From JAQBDA01 sp964525785 (GTDB taxonomy: Bacteria; Chloroflexota; Anaerolineae; Anaerolineales; UBA4823), in assembly GCA_964525785.1 (NCBI GenBank), contig CAZGIX010000002.1, positions 1-64,000 on the forward strand: 64,000 bases of DNA, read 5' to 3'. The notes beneath the pieces are model-generated. The model was not told the DNA's origin, searched no databases, and saw only the letters and a list, made by a program, of their open reading frames with translations. The translations under genes and the position numbers were made by a program. Below, one piece after another: positions 33,176 through 42,173 of the stretch. Within the stretch, counting starts at the first letter, position 1; each line of letters starts with the position of its first letter.

Positions 33176-33957
33176 TGCCAATACCTGTCTTATCCGATCT
33201 GGAACACATAGTCCGACAGGCAGGTGAGATCTTACGCCTTAATTTTGGGACTGATTTCGACATAAACCATAAGGGCGTTATCGATCTGGTGACTGAGATC
33301 GATCACCGCTCAGAGAGCTTCATTTTGGGCGAAATCCAGGCGCGTTTCCCCGATCATCGCATCATCTCCGAAGAGAGCGGTGAAAAAGCCGGTGGAAATT
33401 GCTGCCTGTGGTTCGTGGATCCCCTGGATGGAACCGTAAACTACTCCCATCGGGTGCCAGCATTTACCGTTTCAATCGCATTCCAGCAAGAGGGAGTGAT
33501 GCGGCTCGGAGTTGTATATGATCCATTGCGGGATGAGCTATTCAGCGCTCAGAAAGGGGAAGGTGCCTGGCTGAACGGAAAGCCGATTCGGGTATCCACG
33601 GCACAGCAGCTCGACCAAAGCCTGCTGGCAACCGGTTTTGCTTATGATATTCGCACCCATCCGGAGACCAACCTTGACCATTTCACCAATTTTGCACTGC
33701 GCTGCCAGGGCGTTCGCAGATTCGGTTCGGCCGCTTTAGATCTGTGCTATGTTGCAGCAGGTCGCTTTGATGGCTTCTGGGAGCTGCGCCTGAACTCCTG
33801 GGATGTCGCTGCCGGCGCACTGATCGTGGCTGAAGCCGGTGGTCACGTAACCGACATCCACGGCGAGCCTGATTTTCTTTCCCCCAGTTCTTCGATCCTG
33901 GCAGCTAACCCATCGATCCACTCTCAAATGCTAGTTGTGCTTAACCATGCAGATTAA
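33175..33957 (+). CDS. Inositol monophosphatase family protein
   Basis: A 260-residue lithium-sensitive-type phosphatase that dephosphorylates inositol phosphate or a related sugar phosphate such as fructose 1,6-bisphosphate. The metal sites are all there: EESGE (residues 67-71), DPLDGT (82-87) in WFVDPLDGTVNYSHR, and the third aspartate in NSWDVAAGALIVAEAGG. The ATG at 33175 shares one base with the response-regulator stop; a GTG codon at 33172 is the only close alternative. The enzyme could feed phosphatidylinositol or mycothiol-like pathways, but the substrate is not resolved. It converges on surE. Confidence 0.9.
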   Translation: MPIPVLSDLEHIVRQAGEILRLNFGTDFDINHKGVIDLVTEIDHRSESFILGEIQARFPDHRIISEESGEKAGGNCCLWFVDPLDGTVNYSHRVPAFTVSIAFQQEGVMRLGVVYDPLRDELFSAQKGEGAWLNGKPIRVSTAQQLDQSLLATGFAYDIRTHPETNLDHFTNFALRCQGVRRFGSAALDLCYVAAGRFDGFWELRLNSWDVAAGALIVAEAGGHVTDIHGEPDFLSPSSSILAANPSIHSQMLVVLNHAD

Positions 33958-33977
33958 TCCCTCCAACCGGTTTTGTC

Positions 33978-34799
33978 TTAATCCCTCCGCAGCAGCTTAT
34001 CCAGCTCCTGAAAATTTACCCGGGAGGTCAGGTCCAGGCTGAGGGGTGTCACAGCAACAACGCGCTTGATCCTGACTGCATATGCATCCGTATCATGTGG
34101 GTCCAGATCGATGTTCCCAACCCGGCGATAACCGACCGCACCCCGTTGGCTCCAGTCAGTTCGTGTTGGTCTGAGCGGCTCGAAGTAACGGTTCATCGAG
34201 AGGCGAGTGATCTGCCAGGCTGTCTCTGGGGTAGCGTCCCCGGGAACATCCACTTTCAACAAATGAACATCCTGCGGCATCTTGCGTTCGAGCAGCAGAC
34301 GGGCAAAATAAGCAGTGAAGTATGCCGCGGTTGAGAAATCTACATCCGCAGAATAGGAGAGGTGATGTTCCTCCGAGGTCTCCAGCGAAGCCGCCAATGC
34401 AGGTATACCCAGGGAGGCTCCCTCCATCGCCGCTCCGACCGTTCCGGAAATTGTCACCCCACTGCCGACATTCTCACCGTAGTTGATGCCAGAAACCACC
34501 AGGTCCGGTGGCTCAGGCAGGATTTCCAGGACGCTGTGCAGCACCGATTGGGCAGGTGATCCTCCCACCGAGTAGACTGTCCACTCCTTGCCGTTCACCA
34601 CAACCTGTTTGCTCTGGATAATGCCATCCGAAGTGGATGGCAGGCTGCGACCGCCGCCAGAATACTGCTCTCGCGGCGCTACTACGTGCACGAATCCAAT
34701 TTCAGACAGCGCCGAAGCTGCAGCCCATAGACCCGGTGATAGGATGCCATCGTCATTGGTCAGCAAGATTTGACATTTTTGGGGTGTGTTATCGTTCAT
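33978..34799 (-). CDS. surE: 5'/3'-nucleotidase SurE
   Basis: SurE dephosphorylates nucleoside 5'- and 3'-monophosphates and is linked to stationary-phase survival. The 273-residue protein has the metal-binding LLTNDDGILSPGL (N15, D16, D17), VVAPREQYSGGGRS with the catalytic serine region, and VVSGINYGENVGSGVTISGTVGAAMEG with the conserved Asn and Gly-rich loop. Family length is usually about 250, so this copy is normal to slightly long. It converges with the inositol monophosphatase gene and is 51 bp downstream of the flavoprotein gene. Confidence 0.95.
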   Translation of the reverse strand: MNDNTPQKCQILLTNDDGILSPGLWAAASALSEIGFVHVVAPREQYSGGGRSLPSTSDGIIQSKQVVVNGKEWTVYSVGGSPAQSVLHSVLEILPEPPDLVVSGINYGENVGSGVTISGTVGAAMEGASLGIPALAASLETSEEHHLSYSADVDFSTAAYFTAYFARLLLERKMPQDVHLLKVDVPGDATPETAWQITRLSMNRYFEPLRPTRTDWSQRGAVGYRRVGNIDLDPHDTDAYAVRIKRVVAVTPLSLDLTSRVNFQELDKLLRRD

Positions 34800-34850
34800 T
34801 CAAAGTCCAACTTTCAGCCATGATGCGATCCAGGAATAGGCCCGTAAAAT

Positions 34851-35999
34851 CTAGTATAACGCCGGTGAGGCGGGCAAAATGCGAGTCAACAGATCCCCAA
34901 TCGTCCAGGTTGAGTGCATGAACCAGGGATATCCGCTCAAACGGTAGCCCCACCAGGCGATCGCCCAGCGGAGCATGAGATAACGCCCCACCGTCGAGTG
35001 GCGCAGCCGCTGCCGGTAATCCTGAAATGAATAATCCCTCCGATCGTATGCAGCCTGAATTGCTTCTGCAGCAACTCGCCCGTAGCCAAGAGCAGGTGCG
35101 ATCCCCTCTCCGAACAAGGGATCAGCACCCGCGGCATCCCCTACCAGCAGCAGCCGCGGCAGAGAGAAGCGGTTGCGCGGGCTGAACCAATGGATTGGGT
35201 GCCCCTCGATCTGGTGTTCCTGCGTGCTGCTCTCCAGATGCTGGAGCTCAGCATCCAAGATTCCCGGCAGGTCTGCCTTGGGTCTTTTCAAGGCAATCCG
35301 GGCATCGTACACGCCACGATTATAGACCGCTTCGCCGCCCTGCCGGGAAGGGAAGTCCCAAAAATATCCCTGCAAACCCTGGCGAACGGGACTGAAATAG
35401 AACAACGCACGCCGACCGGTAAATTTCAGATCGCGTTCAGCACCTGGCACCACCGTCTCGAGCAGCCGCGCCGTGCGCGGGCGGCGGTCTTGGCGGCGAA
35501 AGAGCTGGCGCGTCAGGCCCTTAGAGCCATCTGCCCCCACCACTGCCTGACAATGATAGCACCGGCTATCACTAAATACCGTCACACGGCGCGAGTCGAA
35601 CTCAATCGACCGCACAGCCTCGTTCTCGACCAATTGCACCCCTCGACGCTTGGCCTCTCCCGCGAGATATGCATCCAACTCCTGGCGGTGAAAAATGACG
35701 ATCTCCGGGCATCCGTGCACGCGCACCACGCGGTCATAATATATCAGGTGCACATCATCCACACGCGCCTGGGGGATGGGCAGGGGCAGAGAAAGGCCTA
35801 GCCCAGACAAGAAATTCAGACCCAGGCGGGTTACTCCCCCACCGCACAGCTTGTGGCGTGGGTGAGCTTCCTTCTCCACGACCAACATGCGCTCCGCCCA
35901 ACCTGGATCAATTTGAAGCAAGTGCAGCGCGGTGGACACTCCCGCTGGGCCAGCACCGATGATCAATACATCACACGAGATCGTCTGATCGTGTCCCAC
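34851..35999 (-). CDS. Geranylgeranyl reductase family FAD-dependent oxidoreductase
   Basis: A 382-residue flavoprotein of the GGR group, which saturates isoprenoid chains of quinones, chlorophyll-like or polyprenyl lipids. The FAD-binding GAGPAG (residues 15-20) is followed by a dinucleotide loop (MLVVEKEAHPRHKLCGGGVT), where the RxKxCGG-type motif typical of this family appears, and by LLVGDAAGADPLFGEGIAPALGYG near residue 275. The frame starts at a GTG with no good ribosome-binding site. The physiological lipid is unknown; menaquinone side-chain reduction is one possibility. It is upstream of surE on the same strand. Confidence 0.85.
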   Translation of the reverse strand: MGHDQTISCDVLIIGAGPAGVSTALHLLQIDPGWAERMLVVEKEAHPRHKLCGGGVTRLGLNFLSGLGLSLPLPIPQARVDDVHLIYYDRVVRVHGCPEIVIFHRQELDAYLAGEAKRRGVQLVENEAVRSIEFDSRRVTVFSDSRCYHCQAVVGADGSKGLTRQLFRRQDRRPRTARLLETVVPGAERDLKFTGRRALFYFSPVRQGLQGYFWDFPSRQGGEAVYNRGVYDARIALKRPKADLPGILDAELQHLESSTQEHQIEGHPIHWFSPRNRFSLPRLLLVGDAAGADPLFGEGIAPALGYGRVAAEAIQAAYDRRDYSFQDYRQRLRHSTVGRYLMLRWAIAWWGYRLSGYPWFMHSTWTIGDLLTRILPASPALY

Positions 36000-36205
36000 A
36001 AGGAAATAATTGTATCAGTTATTTCAGCTATGCCATGCCGCGACTGGAAGCGAAAACCGGTCGCCCCTGGTCAGCCATCACATTGGCTGCCCTGCGCTTC
36101 GGGGATGCAAACCTGGTCGTGCGCCCTTGACAACTTCCCCTGACACGTCTAAACTTCAATCTGCCGCTCACTTAAAACTGCATAACTTACCTCCCGATTT
36201 TACTG

Positions 36206-36919
36206 ATGGATCCGAAGCGAACCAAAATCATCGCCTGTGCGACCGTAATTGAAGAAATGCTGCCTTTCTTGCCTGATGGGATGGCTTATCAGGTATTGGA
36301 TTTTGGCCTCCACCTGTCAGCTGGAAAGCTAAAAGATAAGCTGCAAAGTGTAATAGACGCTTGCAGCCCTGACTACGACACCCTCCTGCTCGGCTATGGC
36401 CTGTGTTCCCTGGCCGTAGTCGGTTTATCGGCTAATAGTTGCTCGTTGGTGATCCCCAAGGTCGATGATTGCATCGCAATCTTCCTGGGATCGCGCCAGG
36501 CATACCGCGAACAGTCGAAAAAAGAGCCGGGGACTTATTACCTCACCAAAGGCTGGATCGAGGTTGCCGATACCCCATTCGGTGAATATGAGCGCATGAT
36601 TGTCAAATACGGGCAGGAACGCGCCGACTACATAATGGACGCCATGCTCAAGCATTACACGCGCCTGGTCTACATCGACACCGGTCACGCCGATAACCAA
36701 CCATACATCGACTACGCGCGCAAGACCGCCCATCAGTTCAACCTGCGCTATGAAGAGATCCGCGGATCGAACGAACTGGTTGTAAAGCTGCTGACAGGAC
36801 CCTGGGATCATGACTTTTTAGTAGTACAGCCCGGACATACAATAACTTATATGGATTTCGTGACCTCAATACCTGACACCGACACTGCCAGCTTTCTTTC
36901 TGCCGGCTCGGGCCTCTGA
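36206..36919 (+). CDS. DUF1638 family protein
   Basis: A 237-residue soluble protein. Family marks are TKIIACATVIEEMLPFLP at the start, YDTLLLGYGLCSLAVVGL, and VIPKVDDCIAIFLGSRQAY, followed by GTYYLTKGWIE and a C-terminal FLVVQPGHTITYMDF. The Cys residues in the CATVIEE, GLCS and DDC motifs suggest a metal or cofactor site; this is inference. In methanogens and acetogens DUF1638 genes often accompany corrinoid methyltransferases. None is seen here. No strong Shine-Dalgarno was found. Function unknown. Confidence 0.85.
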   Translation: MDPKRTKIIACATVIEEMLPFLPDGMAYQVLDFGLHLSAGKLKDKLQSVIDACSPDYDTLLLGYGLCSLAVVGLSANSCSLVIPKVDDCIAIFLGSRQAYREQSKKEPGTYYLTKGWIEVADTPFGEYERMIVKYGQERADYIMDAMLKHYTRLVYIDTGHADNQPYIDYARKTAHQFNLRYEEIRGSNELVVKLLTGPWDHDFLVVQPGHTITYMDFVTSIPDTDTASFLSAGSGL

Positions 36920-36972
36920 ATCTCAGGATTTGCTCAGTTGCGGTGAGAAGTCGCGTTTATCGGAGTATGAAC

Positions 36973-37011
36973 GGCGAGTATTTGCTGCGCGTAATACTGC
37001 AAATACTCGCC
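36973..37011. repeat. Perfect 13-bp stem-loop in the MFS leader
   Basis: GGCGAGTATTTGC (36973-36985) pairs perfectly with GCAAATACTCGCC (36999-37011) around a 13-base loop. No T-run follows on the plus strand, so it is not a standard terminator of the DUF1638 gene. It ends 27 bases before the MFS start codon and could fold in its mRNA leader. Confidence 0.55.
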
Positions 37012-37038
37012 TGCGTTTGAGAAGAAGCGTACCTCACC

Positions 37039-38076
37039 ATGACAGATAGACCACTCAATGGATTGACCTCGACTGTGAAGCCTTATGCCTGGGTGATCCT
37101 TATCGTAGTGTACCTGGCGGGAATCGTGGTGCCGCTCAACCAGTTCAAGGTGCCCCCCATTATGCCGGTATTGATGGATACCTTCCAACTTGACCTGACA
37201 CAGGCAGGTTCGTTGATGTCCATCGTGGCTGTCGTCGGACTGGTGTTGTCTCTGCCAGCCGGGCTGCTGCTGCAGCGCTTTGGATCAAAAACCATCGGCT
37301 TGATCGCCCTGGGATGNNNNNNNNNNNNNNNNNNNNNNNNNNNNNNNNNNNNNNNNNNNNNNNNNNNNNNNNNNNNNNNNNNNNNNNNNNNNNNNNNNNN
37401 NNNNNNNNNNNNNNNNGGGATTGCCCTGCTGATGATGAGTGTTTATGGGCTGTTGGTCCATAACCCTCCCGATCAACCCTCCGGCAGCTCGGGAGGCCAG
37501 TCATCGCTGGATTTACGCGGGGCCCTGGCGAACCGGGATATCTGGCTGCTGACAGCGGGGTTTGCTTGCCTGCTCCTGGCGATGTCAGCTATAGGAACTT
37601 ATTACCCCACATTTCTCAGCGAAGAGCGTGGCTATCCTTTGGGGCAGGCGGCCTTTATCTCCAGCATCGGCGCCATGGCAATCATCGTCATCGCTCCCCT
37701 GGCAGGCTGGATTTCCGACCGGATTGGCTCGCGCAGGCTGGTCTTCTCATTGCCGTTCCTCGTTCTGGCTGCATTGATGCTCTTACCCTTCCGGGCAACC
37801 GGTTGGCAAATAACGGCAGTCATGCTGATCCAGGGGATAGTCTCCGGATCAATCCCAACCGCCATCTTCGCCGCCGCCCCGGAGATCATGCGCCACCCGG
37901 AATGGGCAGGAATAGGGCTGGCTGTCCTGATGGTCGGGCAGAACTTGGGCAGCCTGGCGGGACCGGTGCTCTTCGGTGGATTGGTGGAGGGCCTGGGCTG
38001 GGTGATGGCCGGCAATCTGATGATACCAGTGTGCCTGCTCGGCTTTATCTGCAGCTGGATGGTCAGGATCCGCTGA
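37039..38076 (+). CDS. MFS transporter, interrupted by a scaffold gap
   Basis: A major facilitator superfamily transporter. The N-terminal part has helices 1 and 2 and QRFGSKTIGLIALG (helix 2-3 loop). The sequence is then lost in 100 N (37317-37416) and resumes near helix 6 (GIALLMMSVYGLLV), followed by the central loop and helices 7-12, including GWISDRIGSRRLV (the MFS motif A repeat between helices 8 and 9). The frame stays open across the N run, but a gap of about 34 codons is too short for helices 3-6, so the true missing length is probably near 250-300 bp. The substrate is unknown. The gene precedes the kdp operon. Confidence 0.8.
   Translation: MTDRPLNGLTSTVKPYAWVILIVVYLAGIVVPLNQFKVPPIMPVLMDTFQLDLTQAGSLMSIVAVVGLVLSLPAGLLLQRFGSKTIGLIALGXXXXXXXXXXXXXXXXXXXXXXXXXXXXXXXXXXGIALLMMSVYGLLVHNPPDQPSGSSGGQSSLDLRGALANRDIWLLTAGFACLLLAMSAIGTYYPTFLSEERGYPLGQAAFISSIGAMAIIVIAPLAGWISDRIGSRRLVFSLPFLVLAALMLLPFRATGWQITAVMLIQGIVSGSIPTAIFAAAPEIMRHPEWAGIGLAVLMVGQNLGSLAGPVLFGGLVEGLGWVMAGNLMIPVCLLGFICSWMVRIR
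37317..37416. other. 100-N assembly gap inside the MFS gene
   Basis: An exact run of 100 N, the usual placeholder for a scaffold gap of unknown length. The transporter topology on each side implies that roughly 80-90 residues, not 33, are missing. Confidence 0.97.
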
Positions 38077-38101
38077 TTGCGATCCCCATTTTTATGCTTT
38101 C

Positions 38102-38141
38102 TTGATACATTGCTGGTCATTTTTGACCCCTTCTTGACCCC
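38102..38141 (+). promoter_or_regulatory. Direct repeats before kdpF, candidate KdpE-binding region
   Basis: TTGACCCC occurs at 38123-38130 and again at 38134-38141, starts 11 bases apart; a third related half, TTGATACA, is at 38102-38109, 21 bases upstream of the first. Spacing near one helical turn is typical of OmpR-family regulators such as KdpE, and the site is 22 bases before the kdpF ATG. That KdpE binds it is inference. Confidence 0.4.
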
Positions 38142-38162
38142 CATCCGGTTTTAATACCCTAC

Positions 38163-38255
38163 ATGAATATATTAGATCTCTTGTCTGGCCTGCTTACGGC
38201 AGGCTTGCTGATTTATCTGTTCATAGCGCTCTTGAAACCGGAATGGTTCGGATGA
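38163..38255 (+). CDS. kdpF: KdpF small subunit of the potassium-transporting ATPase
   Basis: A 30-residue membrane peptide, MNILDLLSGLLTAGLLIYLF, ending IALLKPEWFG. KdpF stabilises the KdpFABC complex; the single helix and the C-terminal LLKPEWF signature are characteristic. It is the first gene of the kdp operon, and its TGA overlaps the kdpA ATG (ATGA). The gene is easily missed because of its length. Confidence 0.88.
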   Translation: MNILDLLSGLLTAGLLIYLFIALLKPEWFG

Positions 38256-39985
38256 TCCTCAGCAGCATGCTACAGATTGTTCTATACCTGGTGGTCTTGC
38301 TTATACTGGTCAAACCACTCGGGGCGTATATGGCGCGGGTTTATCAAGGCCAGGATGTTCTCCTGGATTCCCTGATGCGGCCATTTGAGCGTTTGCTTTA
38401 CCGCCTGGCAGGAGTCCAGCCAGAAAAGGAGATGGATTGGAAGACCTACGGGCTGGTACTGCTCCTGTTTAACCTGCTCGGCTTATTGGTCGTGTTTGGG
38501 CTGCAGAGGATCCAGCACCTGCTACCATTTAATCCACAGGGTCTTGGTCCCGTCGCCCCTGACCTGGCATTCAACACTGCAGCCAGCTTTGCAACCAATA
38601 CCAACTGGCAAAGCTATGGTGGGGAGACGACGTTGAGTTATTTGACTCAGATGTTAGGGCTGACGGTGCAGAACTTCGTCTCTGCGGCAAGCGGCATGGC
38701 TGTGCTGGTCGCCTTGATCCGTGGGATTGTCCGCCGGACAGCCAGCACGATCGGCAATTTCTGGGTAGATTTAACTCGCAGTACGCTTTACATCCTGCTG
38801 CCGCTCTCGTTCTTGTTGGCGCTGGCGCTTGTTTCGCAGGGTGCGGTCCAAACTCTACACCCTTATCAGGATGTAGCCCTGCTGCAACCTGTTACCGGGA
38901 ACGATGGGCAGTTGGTTGAACAACAAACCCTCGCATTGGGTCCGGCGGCTTCACAGATCGCGATTAAGCAGTTGGGGACCAACGGCGGCGGCTTCTTCAA
39001 CGTCAACTCAGCCCACCCGTTTGAAAATCCAACCCCACTCTCTAATTTCCTGGAGATGCTGGCGATCCTGCTAATCCCAGCCGCGCTGTGCTACACGTAC
39101 GGAGATATGGTTGGCGATAAACGCCAGGGGTGGGCTATTTTAACTGCTATGACCATCATCTTCGTAGTCATGCTAGGCATTGCTGTCTGGTCAGAACAGG
39201 CTGGAAATTCGAGCTTAGCCCGGTTTGGAGTGGACATCTCGCCCAGCGCCATCCAGGCGGGGGGCAACATGGAGGGCAAGGAAGTCCGTTTCGGCATTGC
39301 CAATTCGGCTCTCTGGGCAACCGCGACAACGGCGGCTTCGAACGGGTCGGTCAATTCCATGCATGACTCTTACACTCCTCTAGGTGGGCTGGTGCCGATG
39401 TGGCTGATGCAGCTTGGCGAGGTCATCTATGGCGGAGTTGGCTCAGGCCTTTACGGTATGCTGGCCTTCGTGATCGTAGCTGTGTTTGTGTCCGGCTTGA
39501 TGGTTGGGCGCACGCCTGAATACCTGGGTAAGAAGATCGAGATATTTGAAATGAAAATGGCGACTCTGATGATCTTAATCCCGGTGCTGCTGGTGCTGAT
39601 CGGCACTGCTTTCGCGGTAAGCATGCCTTCTGGGAAGGGGTCGATTAGCAATCCGGGACCGCATGGGTTCAGCCAGATCTTGTACGCCTTCTCATCAGCA
39701 GGTAATAATAACGGCAGCGCCTTTGCCGGCCTGGGAGCGAACAACCCGTTCTACAACACTGCTCTCGGTATCGCAATGCTGGTTGCACGCTACGGAGTGC
39801 TGGTTCCAGCCCTGGCGATTGCCGGGTCGCTGGCTGCAAAAAAGAGGGTACCGCCCAGCCCTGGCACTCTCCCTACCCATACGCCGCTATTCATCGCCTG
39901 GTTAGTGGGTGTCGTCATCATTGTCGGAGCGTTGAGCTTCTTCCCCACCCTGGCGCTCGGACCTATCGTTGAAGCCTTGATGTGA
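38252..39985 (+). CDS. kdpA: Potassium-transporting ATPase, potassium-binding subunit A
   Basis: This is the membrane subunit that carries the selectivity filter of the high-affinity K+ pump KdpFABC. The 577-residue protein has ten helices and four P-loop-like segments: FATNTNWQSYGGE, KQLGTNGGGFFNVNSAHPFENP, LWATATTAASNGSVNSMHDSY and SSAGNNNGSAFAGLGANNPFY. The ATG at 38252 overlaps the kdpF stop codon and is preferred to an ATG three codons upstream, because that ATGA overlap is typical. kdpB follows after four bases. Confidence 0.97.
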   Translation: MILSSMLQIVLYLVVLLILVKPLGAYMARVYQGQDVLLDSLMRPFERLLYRLAGVQPEKEMDWKTYGLVLLLFNLLGLLVVFGLQRIQHLLPFNPQGLGPVAPDLAFNTAASFATNTNWQSYGGETTLSYLTQMLGLTVQNFVSAASGMAVLVALIRGIVRRTASTIGNFWVDLTRSTLYILLPLSFLLALALVSQGAVQTLHPYQDVALLQPVTGNDGQLVEQQTLALGPAASQIAIKQLGTNGGGFFNVNSAHPFENPTPLSNFLEMLAILLIPAALCYTYGDMVGDKRQGWAILTAMTIIFVVMLGIAVWSEQAGNSSLARFGVDISPSAIQAGGNMEGKEVRFGIANSALWATATTAASNGSVNSMHDSYTPLGGLVPMWLMQLGEVIYGGVGSGLYGMLAFVIVAVFVSGLMVGRTPEYLGKKIEIFEMKMATLMILIPVLLVLIGTAFAVSMPSGKGSISNPGPHGFSQILYAFSSAGNNNGSAFAGLGANNPFYNTALGIAMLVARYGVLVPALAIAGSLAAKKRVPPSPGTLPTHTPLFIAWLVGVVIIVGALSFFPTLALGPIVEALM

Positions 39986-39989
39986 TGCT

Positions 39990-42089
39990 ATGTCTACGGA
40001 TCTTCGTAAACCCAAAACCTTCAACCGGCAGTTATATCGCCGCGCACTGCTAGGGGCTTTTCTCAAGATCGACCCACGCCGGATGGTGCGCAACCCGGTC
40101 ATGTTTGTCGTCGAGATTGGGAGCGTTCTGACCACGCTGCTCTGGGTGCAGGCTTTGCATGGAAATGCAGAGGCACCTGCCTGGTTTATTGGTATGGTAG
40201 CCATCTGGCTGTGGTTTACGGTCCTGTTCGCAAACTTCTCTGAGGCGTTAGCCGAAGGGCGTGGAAAAGCCCAGGCCGAGGCACTGCGCCGCACTCGCAA
40301 GCAAACCAGCGCTAAGCGCCTGCGCCAGCCTAAATTCGGTGCCGGTTACGACATCGTTGCCTCCACGGATCTAAAAAAGGGCGATTTCTGCCTGGTGGAA
40401 TTGAACGATCTGATCCCTGCTGACGGTGAAGTAATTGAAGGCATCGCTTCGGTCGATGAAAGCGCCGTAACCGGAGAGAGCGCGCCGGTCATCCGCGAAT
40501 CAGGTGGCGATCGCAGCGCAGTCACCGGCGGTACACGAGTATTATCCGACTGGCTGGTGGTGCGTATCAGCGCTGATCCCGGGGAAGGCTTTCTGGATCG
40601 TATGATCAGCCTGGTGGAGGGCGCCAGGCGCCAAAAAACCCCCAACGAGATCGCCTTAAACACCTTGTTGGCTGGCTTTACGATCATCTTCCTGGTGGTC
40701 ACAGCTACCCTGCTCCCATTTTCACAGTACAGTGTTCAGGCTGCCGGGCGTGGAGCTCCAATAACCCTGACTGTTTTGGTAGCCTTGCTGGTCTGCCTGA
40801 TCCCCACCACGATTGGAGGCTTGCTCTCTGCCATCGGTATCGCCGGTATGGACCGGCTGATCCAGCGTAACGTGATTGCTATGTCGGGTCGGGCAGTGGA
40901 AGCCGCCGGCGACGTGGATGTGCTGCTGCTTGACAAGACCGGCACGATCACACTGGGCAACCGGCAGGCAGTAGAGTTCATCTCTTTGGATGGAGTCTCT
41001 CCTCGGGAATTAGCCGAAGTAGCCCAGCTCGCTTCGCTGGCGGATGAGACCCCCGAGGGGCGATCTATCGTCGTTCTGGCAAAAGAGAAATTCAACCTGC
41101 GCGGGCGCTATGTCAGCATGGGCGATATCGAACCCCACCAGATGCACTTCATTCCCTTCTCCGCTCAAACGCGCATGAGCGGTGTTGACCTCGAAACGCC
41201 TCAGGGAACAGTCAGTATTCGGAAAGGTGCTGCGGATGCCATTATAAAAATGATCGGGACACAGGGCAATCACCTGTCAGAAGAGCTCAAATCCACAGTC
41301 GAATCGATCGCCCGGACCGGCGGCACGCCGCTTGTCCTCGCCCGCTCTGAGCGCGTAATTGGGGTGATCCATCTCAAAGATATCATCAAGGGAGGCATCA
41401 AAGAGCGCTTTACCCAGCTCCGGAAAATCGGCATCAAAACTGTCATGATCACTGGAGATAATCCGTTGACCGCTGCAGCTATCGCGGCGGAAGCCGGCGT
41501 GGACGATTACTTAGCCCAAGCCACTCCTGAAGCCAAATTAAAATTAATCCGTGAATACCAGGCCGGCGGGCGGTTAGTAGCGATGACCGGTGATGGCACG
41601 AACGACGCCCCAGCCCTGGCTCAGGCAGATGTAGCCGTGGCGATGAACACTGGCACTCAGCCAGCTCGTGAAGCCGCCAATATGATCGATCTGGACAGCA
41701 GCCCCACCAAGCTCCTCGATATTGTTGAGATCGGCAAACAGCTGCTGATGACGCGCGGAGCGTTAACGACCTTCAGCATTGCCAATGATGTCTCGAAATA
41801 CTTTGCCATCATCCCGGCTGCCTTTGTAGCTATCTACCCTGAATTGAACGCTCTGAACTTCATGCGCCTGGCAACACCAGAAAGCGCAATTCTATCCGCG
41901 GTAATCTTCAATGCACTGATCATAATTGCCCTGATCCCGCTGGCGTTACACGGCGTGCCATACCGTCCAGTCCCAGCTGCCCGGCTGCTGCGTGACAACT
42001 TGTTGATTTATGGTCTGGGCGGATTAGTCGCCCCCTTCATCGGTATAAAGCTAATTGATCTGGTACTGGTCGCGTTAGGGGTGGTCTGA
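39990..42089 (+). CDS. kdpB: Potassium-transporting ATPase, ATP-binding subunit B
   Basis: This P-type ATPase drives K+ uptake in the KdpFABC pump. The 699-residue protein has the actuator motif SAVTGESAPVIRESGG (the TGES serine is also the site of inhibitory phosphorylation in E. coli), the phosphorylation site LLLDKTGTITLGN, KGAAD in the nucleotide domain, MITGDNPLTAAAIAAEAGVDDYLAQATPEAK and TGDGTNDAPALAQADVAVAM. All catalytic motifs are intact. It is followed, unusually, by two small membrane-protein genes before kdpC. Confidence 0.98.
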   Translation: MSTDLRKPKTFNRQLYRRALLGAFLKIDPRRMVRNPVMFVVEIGSVLTTLLWVQALHGNAEAPAWFIGMVAIWLWFTVLFANFSEALAEGRGKAQAEALRRTRKQTSAKRLRQPKFGAGYDIVASTDLKKGDFCLVELNDLIPADGEVIEGIASVDESAVTGESAPVIRESGGDRSAVTGGTRVLSDWLVVRISADPGEGFLDRMISLVEGARRQKTPNEIALNTLLAGFTIIFLVVTATLLPFSQYSVQAAGRGAPITLTVLVALLVCLIPTTIGGLLSAIGIAGMDRLIQRNVIAMSGRAVEAAGDVDVLLLDKTGTITLGNRQAVEFISLDGVSPRELAEVAQLASLADETPEGRSIVVLAKEKFNLRGRYVSMGDIEPHQMHFIPFSAQTRMSGVDLETPQGTVSIRKGAADAIIKMIGTQGNHLSEELKSTVESIARTGGTPLVLARSERVIGVIHLKDIIKGGIKERFTQLRKIGIKTVMITGDNPLTAAAIAAEAGVDDYLAQATPEAKLKLIREYQAGGRLVAMTGDGTNDAPALAQADVAVAMNTGTQPAREAANMIDLDSSPTKLLDIVEIGKQLLMTRGALTTFSIANDVSKYFAIIPAAFVAIYPELNALNFMRLATPESAILSAVIFNALIIIALIPLALHGVPYRPVPAARLLRDNLLIYGLGGLVAPFIGIKLIDLVLVALGVV

Positions 42090-42173
42090 TTGTGAGCAAC
42101 TCAGGAATAATTCAGCATCGAGGAGCCTGGTCATTTCCTTTTTCAGGGGCAGGTGGTTCATGGAGTGTGAGTG

